A stretch of DNA of 51,678 bases, taken from assembly GCA_013375375.1 (NCBI GenBank), contig JABXJX010000001.1:15517-67194 (forward strand), in the 5' to 3' direction. Position 1 is the first letter of the stretch. Each line of letters begins with the position of its first letter. This DNA comes from Desulfobacterales bacterium (GTDB lineage Bacteria; Desulfobacterota; Desulfobacteria; Desulfobacterales; C00003060). Positions 48,164 through 51,678 of the stretch are shown piece after piece. Under the pieces are notes generated by a model. It saw only the letters and a program-made list of their open reading frames with translations, ran no database searches and was not told the origin of the DNA. Made by a program: the position numbers and the translations under genes.

Positions 48164-49516
48164 ATGGCTGTTGACCAAACAAAACTCCTTTTGGACACCG
48201 TCAAAAGACTCCTCAGACGAGAGGCCAGGGTCCATCTTCACAAGATTGTTAATAAGACCCATGGCGCGGATCTGGCCGTCGTCTTCCGGTTTCTGACACT
48301 CCGTGAGCAGGAAGCCCTTTTTGATTTCATGGAGACTGTTGAGCAAAAGGCCATACTATTCAGCGAACTGGAGGAAGAAGTCCTCGTTAGGCTGATAGAA
48401 GATATGCCGGCAGGAAAAATCGCCGAGATTCTTGAGCAGATGCCGAAAGATGATGTGGCCGACCTGTTGGGAAAACTCTCTGATGAACGGGCTCAGGCCT
48501 TGCTCGATCTTATGACAAAAGAAGAGTCTGAAGAGGTGGAAGGGCTGCTCGGTTACGATACCGAAACCGCCGGCGGCATCATGCTGCCCGATTTTATTGC
48601 CCTGAAAGAGGAAACTACCGCCAGGGAGGCTATCGAGGCACTGCAGAAAGAGTATGTAGATATTGAAATGCCTTTCTATCTGTATGTGGTTGACGATCAC
48701 GACCGCCTGGTCGGCGTTATCTCGCTTCGACAACTTGTTGTGGTGCCCCCTCATACAAAATTGAAGGCGATCATGGCAACCGATTTCGTGAGTGTCGAGA
48801 CGAACACGGACCAGGAAGAAGTGGCCAGGATCGTGGCACGTTACAATATCCTGGCCGTGCCGGTGGTTGATGAGAGCAATAAGCCGGTCGGCATCGTAAC
48901 AGTGGATGACGTTATCGATATTATTCGCGAGGAAGCCACGGAAGACATCCTGAAAATGGCTGGGGCGGGTGAGGACCTGGTGGAATCCGAGTCCGTCCTG
49001 AAGAGCACTCGAATCCGACTCCCCTGGCTGTTAGCCAGTTGGCTTGGAGGTATTATTGCCTTTTTTATTATCGGTCACTTTGAGAGCAGCCTGAACAAGC
49101 TTGTCTACCTTGCGGCTTTCATTCCGATTATCATGGGTATGGGTGGAAATATCGGTACACAGTCCTCCACGATTGTTGTTCGCGGACTTGCCACCGGGCA
49201 GCTAAATATAAAACAAATGTGGAATGTTGTTGCAAAAGAACTGGCTGTTGGATTTCTCCTCGGCTTTTTCTATGGACTTCTCCTCGGGGTGGTAGCAAGC
49301 TTCCGCTATGACCTATGGTCGCTTGGAATGACGGTGGGGCTTGCCGTAGTCAGCTCCATGACTATAGCCGCAATGGTCGGCTCACTTGTTCCAATGGTCT
49401 TTGCCCGCATAAACATTGATCCGGCTGTTGCCACCGGACCTTTTGTGACCACCTCTATTGACATCCTGAGCGTATTTTTCTACTTCCAGATAGCAACCTT
49501 GCTGCTCCGCTTATAG
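48164..49516 (+). CDS. mgtE: magnesium transporter MgtE
   Basis: N domain LEEEVLVRLIEDMPAGKIAEILEQMPKDDVADLLGKL, CBS pair, TM motif ALAAFIPIIMGMGGNIGTQSSTIVVRGLATG. Confidence 0.96.
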   Translation: MAVDQTKLLLDTVKRLLRREARVHLHKIVNKTHGADLAVVFRFLTLREQEALFDFMETVEQKAILFSELEEEVLVRLIEDMPAGKIAEILEQMPKDDVADLLGKLSDERAQALLDLMTKEESEEVEGLLGYDTETAGGIMLPDFIALKEETTAREAIEALQKEYVDIEMPFYLYVVDDHDRLVGVISLRQLVVVPPHTKLKAIMATDFVSVETNTDQEEVARIVARYNILAVPVVDESNKPVGIVTVDDVIDIIREEATEDILKMAGAGEDLVESESVLKSTRIRLPWLLASWLGGIIAFFIIGHFESSLNKLVYLAAFIPIIMGMGGNIGTQSSTIVVRGLATGQLNIKQMWNVVAKELAVGFLLGFFYGLLLGVVASFRYDLWSLGMTVGLAVVSSMTIAAMVGSLVPMVFARINIDPAVATGPFVTTSIDILSVFFYFQIATLLLRL

Positions 49517-49521
49517 CCCTC

Positions 49522-50298
49522 ATGCCGCATATATCTTCCCCGGCTATTATGCTTCGTGCAACCGAGCACGGCGACTATGATAAAATTATTGCTTTTTTTA
49601 CCCTTAAGCGAGGAAAAATTTCTGTTATAGCCAAGGGCGCGAAAAAGAGCGTTAAGCGTTTTGCAGGTGTTTTAGAGATATTTTCGATCCTGAACCTGGT
49701 GTGGAGCTATGGTCGGGGAAGGGGGCTGCCGATCCTTAAAGAGGCATCTCTATCCCATCCTTTTGAGCAGATCCGAACCGATATCACCAAGACGGCCTAT
49801 GCCAGTTACTGGTGCGAGTTGGTTTATATATGGATGGAGCAAGGTCAGAAGCAGGTCTCTGTTTACAGGCTCCTTGAGCATATACTGGATCAGCTCAACC
49901 GTGGCAGCCTGTTTGAACATGTCCTTCACATAACTTTTCTGCTTCGTTTCATGACCATAAGTGGTTTTAGGCCGGTCCTTGATTATTGCAACACCTGCCG
50001 GACGACCTTAGAGCAGTTTGAGCGTTCTTCTGTTGTATTCGATATTAGCAGGGGAGGGGTATTGTGCGAAAAATGCGCTCCTCAAGAAGCAGGTCGTCTC
50101 TCCCTTTCAAAGGGGACCGTCAAGCTTCTCCTGTGGGTTTTGAATGCACCATTAGAAAAGCTTGATCGCCCCCGGTTTTCCAGACAGGCAATTGAGGAAA
50201 GCCTTCGAATGCTTGAGGTCTTTGTGCCGTACCATCTCGGGAAAGAGACAAAGAGTTTGAAGTTCTTGAAACAGCTTGATTCCGTGTTACCCCATTGA
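49522..50298 (+). CDS. recO: DNA repair protein RecO
   Basis: AIMLRATEHGDYDKIIAFFTLKRGKISVIAKGAKKSVKRFAGVLEIFSIL; CxxC...CxxC zinc site (CNTCRTTLEQ...CEKCAP). Confidence 0.92.
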   Translation: MPHISSPAIMLRATEHGDYDKIIAFFTLKRGKISVIAKGAKKSVKRFAGVLEIFSILNLVWSYGRGRGLPILKEASLSHPFEQIRTDITKTAYASYWCELVYIWMEQGQKQVSVYRLLEHILDQLNRGSLFEHVLHITFLLRFMTISGFRPVLDYCNTCRTTLEQFERSSVVFDISRGGVLCEKCAPQEAGRLSLSKGTVKLLLWVLNAPLEKLDRPRFSRQAIEESLRMLEVFVPYHLGKETKSLKFLKQLDSVLPH

Positions 50299-50594
50299 CC
50301 GCTTTACAAACGGAGCGTTTCGGTGTATCCATGGCGCAAAATCAGGTTAAAGTTTGTCGTTTATGGGTTGCGCTACTCGTTACGTCTATCGTCTGTCGGT
50401 TGGGTCATTTCTCAAAACCCTGGCCCAGACCGGGTTGCCAAGGCGTGTGTGCTCATATATTGATGTCGCGCCAGGGCGGGCCGTTTGACGTGAGCCGAGC
50501 GCCCAAACGAGCTGCGCAACCGCAACCGTTTGACGAATATGTGTGAGGCAGGAAAAGGAAATCCCTGTTCTGTCGAAGTAGAGAAAACACCATA

Positions 50595-51467
50595 ATGACC
50601 TTTCAGAAACTCATCAAGACTTTAGAGAATTTTTGGGCGCGGCATCGTTGCATCTTGCAGCAGCCCTATGACATCGAGGTCGGGGCAGGCACATTTCATC
50701 CAGACACTCTTTTGAGGGTGCTCGGTCCCGAACCGTGGCGGGTGGCCTATGTGGAGCCTTCTCGTCGTCCCTCGGACGGCCGTTACGGAGAAAACCCCAA
50801 CCGGCTTCAGCACTACTATCAGTATCAGGTCATCCTGAAGCCTTCTCCTCTCGACGTGCAGGAGATCTATTTAAGGAGCCTCAAAGCGCTCGGTATCGAC
50901 CTCCCGGCCCACGACATTCGCTTTGTGGAAGATGATTGGGAATCGCCCACCCTCGGAGCGTCGGGCCTTGGGTGGGAAGTATGGCTTGATGGAATGGAGA
51001 TTACACAATTTACCTATTTTCAACAGGCGGCAAGCGTCGAACTCGATCCCGTTTCTGTTGAAATTACGTACGGCCTGGAACGGATTGCCATGTACCTGCA
51101 GGGTGTGGACAATGTCTTTGCCCTGAGATGGAACGATTCCATCTCCTACGGAGACTTACACCACCAGGCCGAAGTCGAACATTCAACGTACAACTTTGAA
51201 AAGGCAGACGTGAAAATGCTGCTGGCCTTGTTTGACATGTATGAAGCTGAATGCAGGCGGGTTGTTGAGGATTCCCTTGTGCTGCCTGCATATGAATATT
51301 GCCTGAAGTGTTCCCACACTTTTAACCTGCTCGATGCTCGTGGCGCCATTAGTGTGACCGAGAGGACCGGCTACATTGCCCGTGTGAGGAACCTGGCCAG
51401 GGCCTGCGGAGAGGCCTACCTTGAGCAAAGAAGAGAGATGGGATTTCCGTTACTTGGTGAATCGTGA
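50595..51467 (+). CDS. glyQ: glycine--tRNA ligase alpha subunit
   Basis: [85 protein letters not shown]. Confidence 0.98.
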   Translation: MTFQKLIKTLENFWARHRCILQQPYDIEVGAGTFHPDTLLRVLGPEPWRVAYVEPSRRPSDGRYGENPNRLQHYYQYQVILKPSPLDVQEIYLRSLKALGIDLPAHDIRFVEDDWESPTLGASGLGWEVWLDGMEITQFTYFQQAASVELDPVSVEITYGLERIAMYLQGVDNVFALRWNDSISYGDLHHQAEVEHSTYNFEKADVKMLLALFDMYEAECRRVVEDSLVLPAYEYCLKCSHTFNLLDARGAISVTERTGYIARVRNLARACGEAYLEQRREMGFPLLGES

Positions 51468-51474
51468 ATCGCAA

Positions 51475-51514
51475 ACCGGATGCATGATACCGGATGCACG
51501 ATGCCGGATACCGG
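51475..51514. repeat. short tandem repeat (14-bp unit ACCGGATGCAYGAT)
   Basis: ACCGGATGCATGAT (51475-51488), ACCGGATGCACGAT (51489-51502), partial GCCGGATACCGG (51503-51514). Confidence 0.85.
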
Positions 51515-51678
51515 TCAAGACATTTATCCTTGATAGGCAAGCAGGTACAAAATATCAGGCATCAGATGGAAACGACTTAGCGCTGCCACGGGATCTCTGA
51601 ATTACTTATTGCGAATGAGACGATAGGGGGTCAAGTCTCCGTTTGACTCTTGCTGGGTTCTGTCAAAGGTCAAACGGA

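Overview
The window looks like a Desulfobacterota-type (deltaproteobacterial) chromosome segment; this lineage is inferred from gene content and was not tested. Positions 1-13.5 kb hold a flagellar cluster: fliL-like, a DUF2802-like gene, fliK-like, flhB-C-terminal-like, flgF, flgG, flgA, flgH, flgI, flgJ-N, flgN, flgK, flgL, csrA, fliW. Positions 13.5-32 kb hold mostly housekeeping genes: a class III cyclase/TPR protein, hemL, the F0 ATP synthase genes, rex, uvrA, a methyltransferase, a sensor kinase, pdxA, a divergent dnaA, glcD and tRNA-Thr(CGU). Positions 32.4-42.1 kb form an accessory/defence island: AAA_14/DUF4143 ATPase, NotI-family restriction enzyme with a DNA methylase, a three-gene operon (small basic protein, ParA-type ATPase, RelA/SpoT synthetase), an IS110-family remnant and a Fic protein. 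Positions 42.3-51.5 kb return to the backbone: mfd, two parvulin PPIases, mgtE, recO, glyQ. The strongest hunting results are: (1) the ParA + RelA/SpoT operon, a candidate undescribed defence or toxin module; (2) an 88-bp repeat present three times without indels at the module boundaries of the island; (3) a fragment of a diverged mfd gene at the island edge, suggesting import from a related donor; (4) a DnaA with Gln in place of the box VII arginine finger and an altered DNA-recognition motif; (5) a class III cyclase with a retroviral-type CCHC zinc knuckle; (6) a ~100-bp cloverleaf-like inverted repeat between the PPIase genes. All calls come from reading the sequence and the supplied ORF track; no database search was run.
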